Program-made: the position numbers and the translations under genes
The notes under the pieces: model-generated
What the model saw: the letters and a program-made list of their open reading frames with translations, nothing else
What the model was told of the DNA's origin: nothing
Databases searched by the model: none
Shown: positions 56,721-64,000 of the stretch, piece by piece
How positions within the stretch are numbered: position 1 is the first letter of the stretch
How the letters are laid out: each line of letters starts with the position of its first letter
NCBI GenBank assembly: GCA_003259005.1
Contig: QLII01000001.1
Span: forward strand, 4,170,501 to 4,234,500
Length of the DNA: 64,000 nucleotides
Source: Spirosoma telluris
GTDB taxonomy: Bacteria > Bacteroidota > Bacteroidia > Cytophagales > Spirosomataceae
Direction of reading: 5' to 3'

Positions 56721-59089
56721 ATGCTACGCAGCTACATCAAAATCGCTTGGCGAAACCTCTGGAAAAACAAGACGTTCTCCTTCATTAACATTCTGGGACT
56801 GGCCTTAGGCATGGCCTGTAGCCTGCTCATCATGATTTGGGTGCAGGACGAACGTCATATGGACCGCTTCCATAAGAACGACAGTCGGCTTTACCGGGTA
56901 ATGGAAAACCAGCACTATACAGGTGTTATCAACACCTATGCCTCTACACCGGGTATTCTGGCCGAAAACATTGTCAAAGACATTCCCGAAATTGAGCTGG
57001 CGAGCCAGATACTCTGGGAAAATACCCCTTTGTTCACGGTAGGCAACACCTTTGAGAAAGAGAAAGGGCGATTTGTACAGGGTGATTTCCTGACGATGTT
57101 TTCGTTTCCCCTCAAAGAAGGTAATCCCAAAACAGCCCTCAAACGTCCCGACGGGATAGTTATCTCTCAGAAATTAGCCGACAAATACTTCAAAGGCAAG
57201 GACCCGATGGGAAAAACTATCCGAATTGACAACACAGATGACGTAATGGTAACGGGCATATTAGCCGACATTCCTGAAGCCTCCTCGCTGAAGTTCGATT
57301 TTCTGATGAGCTACGACCGCTGGCAAAAAGCGAACAAGTGGGCGCAGGAATGGGGCAACAATGGTCCCCGATGCTACGTGTTGCTTGCCCCAAACGCGTC
57401 GATCGACAAGGTAAATGCCAAGATCAAGAATTATGTTAAAAGCAAAAATAAAGACAGCAACGTGGATCTGTTTTTGCAAAACTACGGCGAGTCTTACCTG
57501 TACTCGAATTGGGATGCAGGAAAGCAAAACGGGGCCGAATCGAATACGTAAAAACATTCTCAATTGTCGCCATTTTCATTTTGGCCATTGCCTGTATCAA
57601 TTTCATGAACTTAGCCACGGCTCGCTCTGTCAAACGATCTAAAGAGGTGGGCGTCAGAAAAGTGGTGGGCGCATATAGAAACAGCCTGATTGGTCAGTTC
57701 CTTGGGGAGTCATTGCTGATTACTTTACTATCTCTGGTATTCTCGATTCTGATCGTATTCCTGATCCTGCCGGTCTTCAATGCCTTAACGGAAAAGCACC
57801 TCTCGCTCGATTTTTCCAATCCCACCTTTTTGTTATTACTGATTTCATTGGCGGTTCTCACAGGCCTGATTTCGGGCAGTTATCCGGCCTTATTCATGTC
57901 TTCGTTAAATCCCGTTGTCATTCTCAAAGGGGCATTGAAGTTCAAAGCGAGCGCTACGTATTTCCGCAAAGGACTGGTCGTACTTCAATTCGGCTTGTCG
58001 ATCATGCTGATTCTGGGCACCATTGTGGTCTATCGGCAGATTCAGTATATCCAGACCAAAAACCTTGGCTATGACCGCGAAGGCCTGCTCTATATGCCTT
58101 TAGAGGGCGATTTAGCCAAGAACTTTCAGGCATTCCGGCTGGAATTGGAACGAGAACCGGGGATCAAATCGGTCACCTGTGCCCAATCAGATCCCCTTGA
58201 AGTGGGCAGTTCGACCCAAGGCGTTAAATGGCCGGGTAAAGACACAACCCAACTAATTCTTTTCAGCCAGAACGCCATCTCCTACGATTACATAAAAACA
58301 ATGGGTATCAAACTGCTCGCTGGCCGCGATTTTTCGCCAGAGTTTAGTACAGACACCAGCAATTACCTGATCAACGAAGCATCGGCCCGGAAAATGGGGT
58401 ACAAAGACCCGGTCGGCAAGGAGATGACCATGTGGGGTAAAAAGGGCAAAATCATTGGCCTGATGAAGGACTTCCACTACAACTCACTCCATACGGCTAT
58501 TGACCCCCTGATTTTGCGTTTAGAGCGTGGCGTCAACGATACCACAAATTATTGGGGAAGTGTGCTGGTACGCACCCAGGCAGGTCAAACCAAACAAGCC
58601 GTAGCGAGTCTGGAAGCTAGTTTTAAGAAGTTCAACCCGCATTTCCCATTCAAATATTCCTTTACGGATCAGGAATTTGCGAACTTATATAAGTCTGAAA
58701 ATACGGTAAGCAAGCTATCGAGTTATTTTGCCTTCCTGGCCATTTTCATTTCCTGTCTGGGTCTGTTCGGACTAGCTACCTTCACGGCCGAGCAACGCAC
58801 GAAAGAGATTGGCATTCGAAAAGTACTGGGAGCCAGCGTGACAAATCTTATTGGGATGTTATCGAAAGAATTCATCCAGTTGGTCCTGCTGGCGGCTTTC
58901 ATTGCGTTTCCGTTAGGATGGTATTTCCTGAGCGGCTGGCTCGAAAAATACGCTTATCGGATCAATCTTGAATGGTGGTATTTCATCGTCGCCATCCTAT
59001 CCGCTGTCGTGATTGCTTTATTTACGGTCAGCTTCCAGAGCATTAAAGCCGCATTGATGGACCCCGTGAAAAGTTTACGAACCGAATAA
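56721..59089 (+). CDS. FtsX/MacB-type ABC transporter permease, double-FtsX form (frameshifted)
   Basis: This is a permease of about 789 residues when repaired, with two FtsX modules as in the large Bacteroidota ABC permeases. The ATG at 56721 gives MLRSYIKIAWRNLWKNKTFS and the first membrane helix. A MacB periplasmic domain follows (LYRVMENQHYTGVINTYAST and on). The frame is lost at the GGGG at 57531-57534. One base restores QNGGRIEYVKTFSIVAIFIL, then MNLATARSVKRSKEVGVRKV. The second module ends with GLATFTAEQRTKEIGIRKVL and three membrane helices. The ATPase partner is not in the window. Such permeases often export antimicrobial peptides or lipoproteins, but the substrate is unknown. Confidence 0.9.
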
Positions 59090-59090
59090 T

Positions 59091-59118
59091 GTAGAGACGC
59101 AATCCTTTGCGTCTCTAC
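59091..59118. terminator. Hairpin GTAGAGACGCAA/TTGCGTCTCTAC (repeat family)
   Basis: Two 12 bp arms (59091-59102, 59107-59118) with loop TCCT lie one base after the permease stop and include the stop codon of the convergent gene (59115-59117). The loop is the reverse complement of the AGGA loop at 41684. The arms match the 41684 copy except at one position, where both arms changed together (C-G to A-T). Confidence 0.65.
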
Positions 59119-60479
59119 TCATAATAATACCCGAAGATGATGCCCATTTCATCTTCACTGGTTAGGCCAAAATTGACAGCTTTACTGGTCGTATTGTTGT
59201 ACGTAATTTCAGAGGTCAGCCCTTCCCCTTTAAGTAGGCTGATGGGGGTGGCGAAGGTGATAATGTCCGGATGTTCCCAGTCGGTGGAGGTGTAGACGAC
59301 TTCACCATCACGCGTGCCACCTTTAATTTTAATAACGAATTTCTCACCCAGCTTGTGCATGTGCGACGTGAGCGTCAGGACTTTACGCGGCTTATCGAAC
59401 GTAAACGACTTGGTCATCGTCACCCGCGTATTAGCGGGGAGGTTGAGGTTTGTGTTGCTTAAGTTCAGCGTTTGAACCACAAACTTCACGGTAGATTTAT
59501 CGATCGTATACAGATTGATCTGGGCTTCACCTTTCATCACGGCAGTCGTTTTATTGACAAAATGTGAATTCAGATCAAAGGAAGCCCCGGCAGGAATCAG
59601 CAAAGCGGCCCCCGCCGGAAATACATAGTCTTGATATTGCGCCTGCGAACCAGCCAGATAAATGTGGTTCGACATGGAAAGAGCCGTCAGAAGATTGAGG
59701 GAGTTGTCGGGATTCCGAAGGTCTCGAATATCGTTCAGGTTGGGAAGTGTACTTTTATTCTGAAAGTCATAAGCCACAAAATGGTGGCTTCCGTTACGCA
59801 TTTTGGTTTCGTAGCGGTTCACGTAGATATCCTGCGTATTGCCTACCATTCGGCGCGTAAATAATTCCCGTTCGAAGTTGGGTTGAATATCGAATAAGGG
59901 AACGGCCATTTGATAACCCGTTCCAACAGCGGGCACTGTCAGGGGATCATAAGTAGTCACCGTAACAGTCTTATCATCCAGCAAGGTCGCATCGGCAACA
60001 CTGCCCGTTTTAGGCGCTCCAGCTTCAATCCAGCGCCGAACAAACTCGATTTGCCCATCGGGCAAGGTCGCTCCACCCAGCGGCATCGGATTACCGTATT
60101 GCTTTCCCGAGTGATGGCTAGCCGAAATATTTAGTTTATGATACAGTAAACTCTCTAATGAGGCAAAGGCTTTTACACGTTTGAGGCCGTCCGCTTTAGC
60201 GTCGCTATTTTTTGGGTCAACGCCTACCAGATTGGCATAGGCTACTCCCGCAGCCAGCACAAGCCCGTGCTGGATAAACGTGCCATCCTTTTCCGATAAA
60301 TGACAACCTGATGTTGCACAGGAAGGCGTCAGAATTTTTTGCTGAATCAGATCGAATGAAGCTATGTCTGTTGGGTCAGGCGAGTCAGTAGTCGTTTTAC
60401 TACAGGACACCAGCGTTAGCAGCAGAGCCGATACACCAATGCTAATAAGGCCTAAGCGCGTAGAAGTCAGGAAGTTCAT
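59115..60479 (-). CDS. Lipoprotein with cytochrome c-like and copper type II monooxygenase-like domains
   Basis: This is an exported lipoprotein of 454 residues (lipobox TLVSC). The N-terminal half has a c-type heme-like motif CATSGCH (CX4CH, wider than the usual CX2CH) and PMPLGGATLPDGQIEFVRRW, as in planctomycete-type cytochrome c domains. The C-terminal half has the copper ligands of the PHM/DBH fold in order: NGSHHFVAYDF (two His), FDLNSHFVN (His), LTLTSHMHKLGEK (His-x-His) and EDEMGIIFGY (Met). This combination would allow electron transfer from heme to a mononuclear copper oxidation site. Enzyme activity and substrate are not known, and the fusion should be treated as inference from motifs. 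Confidence 0.8.
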   Translation of the reverse strand: MNFLTSTRLGLISIGVSALLLTLVSCSKTTTDSPDPTDIASFDLIQQKILTPSCATSGCHLSEKDGTFIQHGLVLAAGVAYANLVGVDPKNSDAKADGLKRVKAFASLESLLYHKLNISASHHSGKQYGNPMPLGGATLPDGQIEFVRRWIEAGAPKTGSVADATLLDDKTVTVTTYDPLTVPAVGTGYQMAVPLFDIQPNFERELFTRRMVGNTQDIYVNRYETKMRNGSHHFVAYDFQNKSTLPNLNDIRDLRNPDNSLNLLTALSMSNHIYLAGSQAQYQDYVFPAGAALLIPAGASFDLNSHFVNKTTAVMKGEAQINLYTIDKSTVKFVVQTLNLSNTNLNLPANTRVTMTKSFTFDKPRKVLTLTSHMHKLGEKFVIKIKGGTRDGEVVYTSTDWEHPDIITFATPISLLKGEGLTSEITYNNTTSKAVNFGLTSEDEMGIIFGYYYE

Positions 60480-60548
60480 GATTTATTTAGGCACAAAGAG
60501 GCCTCTCGAAAGATAACGTAAAATCCAGGAATTTCCGTTAATTATTCA

Positions 60549-61328
60549 TTAAAACTGTAAGATGAAATCCTGTTTGGGTTGCTCCCTGCGGAAGAAAACC
60601 AGCCCTACCCAGAATAAATCGACCGTCACACTAACGCTTGGGTGCGCCTTTATGTAACCCCAGGCCTGTTCCATTTCCTCCGACCAGTGAATATCGTCGA
60701 ACACAAATACGGTGTCATTATGACTATTCGTCAGGCAGGTTTCGAAGTAACGGACAGTTGGCTCGTATCGATGATTGGCATCAAAAAAAGCAAAATCAAT
60801 GGGACTACCTGCAGCCACGGCAGAACTCAGAGTTTCGTCTAAGTTACCCACAACGATATCCACATTCTCAATGCCTAGCCGGTCAAAATTCTGTCGGGCA
60901 ATTGCGGCCGTTTCGGGACATCCCTCAAACGTTAGCACATGACCGCCATAGGGCTTCGAAGCTTCGCTCAGATAGGCGGTGGTTATCCCCAATGACGTAC
61001 CCAGATCGACAATATTGGTTGCCTCAAATCGCTGAATAAGCCGAAATAGTAGTCGACCAAAGCGACCTGGTTTCTGCGAATGACGGGCAATATCACCGAT
61101 GGTACGCTGACGAGACGGGTTTACTTTAGAACCGGCTCCAAAATCGGCAATCGTTATAAGTTGTTTACTCCTGCGAAGTTCTTTTCTTAACGTCTGGATG
61201 GGTTTAAACAAAGCTCGGGAAGCCCATTTGACCCGAATAACATCGGTATATAACGCAAAGAGAAAAGGAGAATGAAGCGAATGTTCGTCGCGGGCGCGAC
61301 TTAGATAACGAAGATAAGCGGTAATCAA
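60549..61328 (-). CDS. Class I SAM-dependent methyltransferase
   Basis: This is a 259-residue O-methyltransferase-like enzyme. Motif I is NIVDLGTSLGITTAYLSEA, followed by HVLTFEGCPETAAIARQNFD and VDIVVGNLDETL. Motif IV is DFAFFDANHRYEPTVRYFET, and a later acidic patch is TVFVFDDIHWSEEM. The N-terminal helix YLRYLSRARDEHSLHSPFLF is conserved in a Bacteroidota group annotated as class I methyltransferases. The acceptor is unknown. The gene is single and followed, in the plus direction, by a diverged inverted repeat and apaG. Confidence 0.9.
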   Translation of the reverse strand: MITAYLRYLSRARDEHSLHSPFLFALYTDVIRVKWASRALFKPIQTLRKELRRSKQLITIADFGAGSKVNPSRQRTIGDIARHSQKPGRFGRLLFRLIQRFEATNIVDLGTSLGITTAYLSEASKPYGGHVLTFEGCPETAAIARQNFDRLGIENVDIVVGNLDETLSSAVAAGSPIDFAFFDANHRYEPTVRYFETCLTNSHNDTVFVFDDIHWSEEMEQAWGYIKAHPSVSVTVDLFWVGLVFFRREQPKQDFILQF

Positions 61329-61437
61329 AATGAATAATGGATAATGATTAATGTAAAATGAAAGCCATTGGCTCTACTTGAATGTTAATTGAGCCAATCA
61401 TCACTCATTGAACATTTTTCATTATACATTGTACATT
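61328..61437. repeat. Diverged quasi-palindrome between methyltransferase and apaG
   Basis: AATGAATAATGGATAATG near 61328 is roughly complementary to CATTATACATTGTACATT near 61420 (20 of 25 pairs over the outer block). An inner ATTGGCTC/GAGCCAAT pair lies at 61367-61374 and 61391-61398. It fills the whole spacer and touches the apaG stop. It looks like an older version of the perfect palindromes. Confidence 0.4.
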
Positions 61438-61822
61438 AATTTAACTTATAAGGAACGACCATGGTGAATTCGGGAATACCAATACGAAGCTGTTTGCCAT
61501 CGATCATGCGCTCGACAAGGTAAGTCCCCGTCATTTTTCCAATACTTGATCGCAGGTTACAGCCCGATACATATTCATGAACCTCGCCCGGCTCAAGAAC
61601 AGGTTGCAAACCAACGACCCCTTCGCCTTCAACTTCGCGAACCGTTCCGTTCGAGTCGAAAATCAACCAATGGCGCCGGAGCAACTGAATTGTATAGTCG
61701 CTGGCGTTTTCAATGGTGATACGATAGGTAAATACGTAATGGGCCTGAAGTGGACTCGAGTAATCGGCTTGATACTCAGTCTTCACGCTAACTTTTACGC
61801 CTTCTGTGACTGACGAAACCAT
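61436..61822 (-). CDS. apaG: ApaG-family protein
   Basis: This is a 128-residue protein of the ApaG family, an immunoglobulin-like beta fold. I use the ATG at 61822 (MVSSVTEGVKVSVKTEYQAD), which gives the normal family length, whereas a longer frame adds an unlikely N-terminus. Family features are AHYVFTYRITIENASDYTIQ, LLRRHWLIFDSNGTVREVEG and LEPGEVHEYVSGCNLRS. In enterobacteria it is linked to magnesium/cobalt resistance and to diadenosine tetraphosphate. Its role in Bacteroidota is not established. Confidence 0.92.
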   Translation of the reverse strand: MVSSVTEGVKVSVKTEYQADYSSPLQAHYVFTYRITIENASDYTIQLLRRHWLIFDSNGTVREVEGEGVVGLQPVLEPGEVHEYVSGCNLRSSIGKMTGTYLVERMIDGKQLRIGIPEFTMVVPYKLN

Positions 61823-61965
61823 AAATTTAGTATCGTTTGCAACCTTAGAACGAAAATTAAGTTGATTAGTTTTGTTACGCAAGAACTGATCTGAAAATAT
61901 TTTCAGATATAGCCTTCTGGCGTTTATAGGCGTATAATGCCTTATCACCCTTATCAGTTCCCTAC

Positions 61966-62631
61966 ATGAACGTATCTATTGCCGAATCGTGGAAAATTCG
62001 CCTGCAAGCGGAATTCGACAAACCCTACTTCATTGAACTTGCTGAGTTTATTCGGCATGAATATAGTACACAACGTGTTTATCCACCAGGGCGCCTGATT
62101 TTCAACGCCTTCGACAAATGTAGTTTCGATAATACCCGTGTTGTTATTCTTGGTCAGGACCCTTATCATGGCGAAGGACAAGCGAACGGGCTGGCTTTTT
62201 CGGTAGCCGATGGCATTGCCAAGCCACCCTCTCTGATCAATATTTTTAAGGAAATTCAGGACGATCTGGGTAAGCCTGTCCCAAAATCGGGAAATCTTGA
62301 ACGCTGGGCGAGCCAGGGCGTTATGTTGCTCAACTCCACCCTCACGGTTCGGGCTGGCCAAGCGGGTTCGCACCAGGGGAAAGGCTGGGAAACCTTCACC
62401 GACACCGTTATTAAGCTAATTTCAGATGAAAAGCGAAACGTTGTTTTTATGCTATGGGGAGCCTATGCCCAGAAGAAAGGGGCCGTTATTGATAGCAAAA
62501 AACACTTGATTCTGAAAGCCAAACACCCCTCTCCTATGGCGGCTAATTATGGCGGCTGGTTCGGGACTAAACATTTTAGCCAGGCAAATGCGTATCTGGA
62601 AAGTAAGGGATTAGCGCCCGTGGAATGGTAG
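61966..62631 (+). CDS. ung: Uracil-DNA glycosylase
   Basis: This family 1 uracil-DNA glycosylase (221 residues) removes uracil from DNA in base excision repair. The water-activating loop is VVILGQDPYHGEGQANGLAF, with the catalytic Asp after GQ. NPSLxxI-type segment PPSLINIFKEIQDDL is present. The C-terminal leucine loop region is HPSPMAANYGGWFGTKHFSQ, with the His of the HPSP motif. The gene is divergent from apaG and convergent on the amidase. Confidence 0.97.
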   Translation: MNVSIAESWKIRLQAEFDKPYFIELAEFIRHEYSTQRVYPPGRLIFNAFDKCSFDNTRVVILGQDPYHGEGQANGLAFSVADGIAKPPSLINIFKEIQDDLGKPVPKSGNLERWASQGVMLLNSTLTVRAGQAGSHQGKGWETFTDTVIKLISDEKRNVVFMLWGAYAQKKGAVIDSKKHLILKAKHPSPMAANYGGWFGTKHFSQANAYLESKGLAPVEW

Positions 62632-62634
62632 GAT

Positions 62635-62654
62635 GGTTTACGGTACCGTAAACC
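62635..62654. terminator. 20-base perfect palindrome between ung and amidase
   Basis: GGTTTACGGTACCGTAAACC starts 4 bases past the ung stop and ends 1 base before the amidase stop on the other strand. It is a compact candidate for a shared transcription end, without a T tract. Confidence 0.5.
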
Positions 62655-62655
62655 G

Positions 62656-63627
62656 TCACCGCGTTTTATAATCCGTTTGCAGACCAGCACAAATCCAGTT
62701 AGCCAAGGCCTGTCGATTATCGGCCAGTAAGAACCGCTGCTGATCCTTATCATTACGAATATTACCCAACTCAATGAAAACGGTAGGCGGATGACTATTC
62801 TTAACCACATATAAACTACTCCGATCGGAGACCGTTCCTAAGTAGTTTCGGGTAGGCTGGCTGCGTTTATAGCCTGATTTAAAGCTTTTATGAATATGTT
62901 TGGCCAATCGTTTGCCCACTTTGCTATTCTCATGATGATAAAAAAACACGTCGATATTCTGCCCTTCACTCCGGCTATCGACATGAATGGTCACCATTCG
63001 CTGATAGGCTTCCCCATGTTTTCGATGTAACTTATTGACTGCATCTGTCGATTGGCGCAGCCGTAGGGTTTGGTTGAGTGGAATTTTTTGATTGGGATAG
63101 GCCACTTCATCATGGTCCAGTTTCAACACATTTGCATCCCGTATACCATCGTTCAGGTCACGAACGATCATGTAAATAGTCGCCCCGTGTTCCATCAAGG
63201 CGCGAGCCAGCCGGATCGTTACGTCATAGGCATACTCGTCTTCGGGCAGTATGTATTTCCCATATTTTCCGAGCGCACCTGGGTCTGGCCCACCATGCCC
63301 GGATACTAAATAATAGACCGCTCCTCTCAGTTTCTGATCTTTAACAGCAACGTGCGCGTATTTTGGCCCTAACAGCGCCATCGACAGGTTGGTATTCACC
63401 TTCTTTTCAGCCTTTGCAACAGTTACTAACCTGGTTACTTTACGACTGTTCAACCGCCCTTTGTTACCAGCATTATGCTTGTTACTCTTTTTCGCCAGAT
63501 AGCTACCTTTCCCTTTAGCTAAAGCCGAGGAATAGTCTCCATAAGCCAAAAATACCAGCAGGAAAACCCAAAACCAGGTCTGATTGCCGCCAGTAAATTT
63601 AAGAAATGACGTAGTGTTGGCATTCAT
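62656..63627 (-). CDS. N-acetylmuramoyl-L-alanine amidase (Amidase_3)
   Basis: This is a zinc amidase of 323 residues that cuts the bond between muramic acid and L-alanine in peptidoglycan. An N-terminal anchor or signal (WFWVFLLVFLAYGDYSSALA) precedes a basic linker of about 60 residues (KSNKHNAGNKGRLNSRK). The catalytic domain has zinc ligands in VSGHGGPDPGALG (His), LPEDEYAYDVTIRLARAL (Glu) and MVTIHVDSRSEG (His), and the catalytic Glu in TVFIELGNIRND. It would act in the periplasm on cell separation or turnover. Confidence 0.93.
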   Translation of the reverse strand: MNANTTSFLKFTGGNQTWFWVFLLVFLAYGDYSSALAKGKGSYLAKKSNKHNAGNKGRLNSRKVTRLVTVAKAEKKVNTNLSMALLGPKYAHVAVKDQKLRGAVYYLVSGHGGPDPGALGKYGKYILPEDEYAYDVTIRLARALMEHGATIYMIVRDLNDGIRDANVLKLDHDEVAYPNQKIPLNQTLRLRQSTDAVNKLHRKHGEAYQRMVTIHVDSRSEGQNIDVFFYHHENSKVGKRLAKHIHKSFKSGYKRSQPTRNYLGTVSDRSSLYVVKNSHPPTVFIELGNIRNDKDQQRFLLADNRQALANWICAGLQTDYKTR

Positions 63628-63763
63628 AAATAATAACTATTTCGACGTATAGACTTATAAACGAGCAGATTAGTTGCCAAATTGTAGATAAACCAAACCC
63701 CCAAATTTGCTACGACCTGCGTAAACAAACTTAGGGGTTTACTTGATTTCGGCTTCGGTTCTG

Positions 63764-64000
63764 TTAATCGATTGTCCGGAACAGGCGGTTCCAGCGAATT
63801 TTATTCCAGATGTTAGCGGGATTCGGATCGAGCGACATCCATACGAATACCGCTTTACCGACAATATGGTCTTCAGGAACAAAACCCCAGAATCGCGAAT
63901 CGAGCGAGTTATCACGATTATCGCCCATCATAAAGTAATAATCCTGTTTGAAGGTGTACGATGTAATCGTTTTCCCGTCGATTTTAATACTCGTAGGTGC
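63764..64000 (-). CDS. lepB: Signal peptidase I, C-terminal part (cut by window edge)
   Basis: These are the last 78 codons of a second signal peptidase I. The segment carries box E (MMGDNRDNSLDSRFWGFVPE) and the C-terminal helix DHIVGKAVFVWMSLDPNPAN, closely matching the copy at 4210-5379. The N-terminal part with the catalytic Ser and Lys lies beyond the right edge. Two signal peptidase copies in one genome are common in bacteria with heavy protein export. Confidence 0.93.
   Translation of the reverse strand, partial: APTSIKIDGKTITSYTFKQDYYFMMGDNRDNSLDSRFWGFVPEDHIVGKAVFVWMSLDPNPANIWNKIRWNRLFRTID

Noticed and set aside
1..64000. CRISPR array, insertion sequence or prophage.
   Set aside because: No regularly spaced direct repeats, transposase, integrase or capsid-type genes were seen; the palindromes are single copies at gene ends.
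1..64000. tRNA or rRNA genes.
   Set aside because: No cloverleaf with a conserved T arm or ribosomal RNA core sequence was noticed in the spacers. A dedicated RNA search would be decisive.
1..64000. Frameshifted genes read as pseudogenes or phase-variable genes.
   Set aside because: All 14 events are single deletions in homopolymers spread over unrelated genes, which fits sequencing error better than selected or neutral loss.

Overview
The window looks like a chromosomal segment of a Bacteroidota bacterium of the Cytophagales/Spirosomaceae type. This is inferred from gene content: two SusC-type TonB receptors, a SusD lipoprotein, a FecI/FecR pair, C-terminal secretion domains of the type IX secretion system, two CarboxypepD_reg/DUF5686 outer-membrane proteins, a TPR-linked histidine kinase with a LytTR regulator, and the absence of Shine-Dalgarno-like starts. 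I see no rRNA, tRNA, CRISPR array, insertion sequence or phage gene.

Layout. 1-3778 is a minus-strand signalling operon: ECF sigma, FecR anti-sigma, STN-containing SusC receptor. 4210-8851 holds signal peptidase I, gamma-glutamyltranspeptidase and a MacB-like permease. 8917-16243 holds RqcH/NFACT, a SusC/SusD pair and a small hydrophilic protein. 16573-23169 holds MutS2, a HAD phosphatase, a small secreted protein and a two-component system. 23635-28225 holds a lipoprotein and a secreted C10 cysteine protease overlapping two small exported proteins. 28226-30767 holds MOSC, metallophosphoesterase and PfkB genes. 31016-37301 is a tight plus-strand run: TetR, PgpA-type phosphatase, GtrA, DUF5686, CDP-alcohol phosphatidyltransferase joined to DUF4833, and a PAP2/AUR1-like enzyme. 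It resembles a phospholipid or inositol-lipid biosynthesis locus. 37415-46213 holds a second DUF5686 protein, an M24 peptidase and an RND pump with its adaptor. 46704-64000 holds class II aldolase, two small genes, a large T9SS type B protein, a TIM-barrel isomerase, a DUF2905 protein, a DEAD-box helicase, an FtsX-type permease, a cytochrome c/copper monooxygenase-like lipoprotein, a methyltransferase, ApaG, uracil-DNA glycosylase, an amidase and the 3' end of a second signal peptidase I.

Two features run through the whole window. First, at least 14 places in 11 genes lose the reading frame by exactly one base in or next to a homopolymer (13 G/C runs and one A/T run). Adding one base restores a family-like protein each time. 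I read these as base-calling deletions and annotate the genes as whole, flagging each site. Second, many gene ends carry long, often perfect inverted repeats (up to 36 bp arms) without U-tracts, sometimes containing the stop codons of the flanking genes. Three shorter hairpins share one related sequence and show a compensatory base-pair change.
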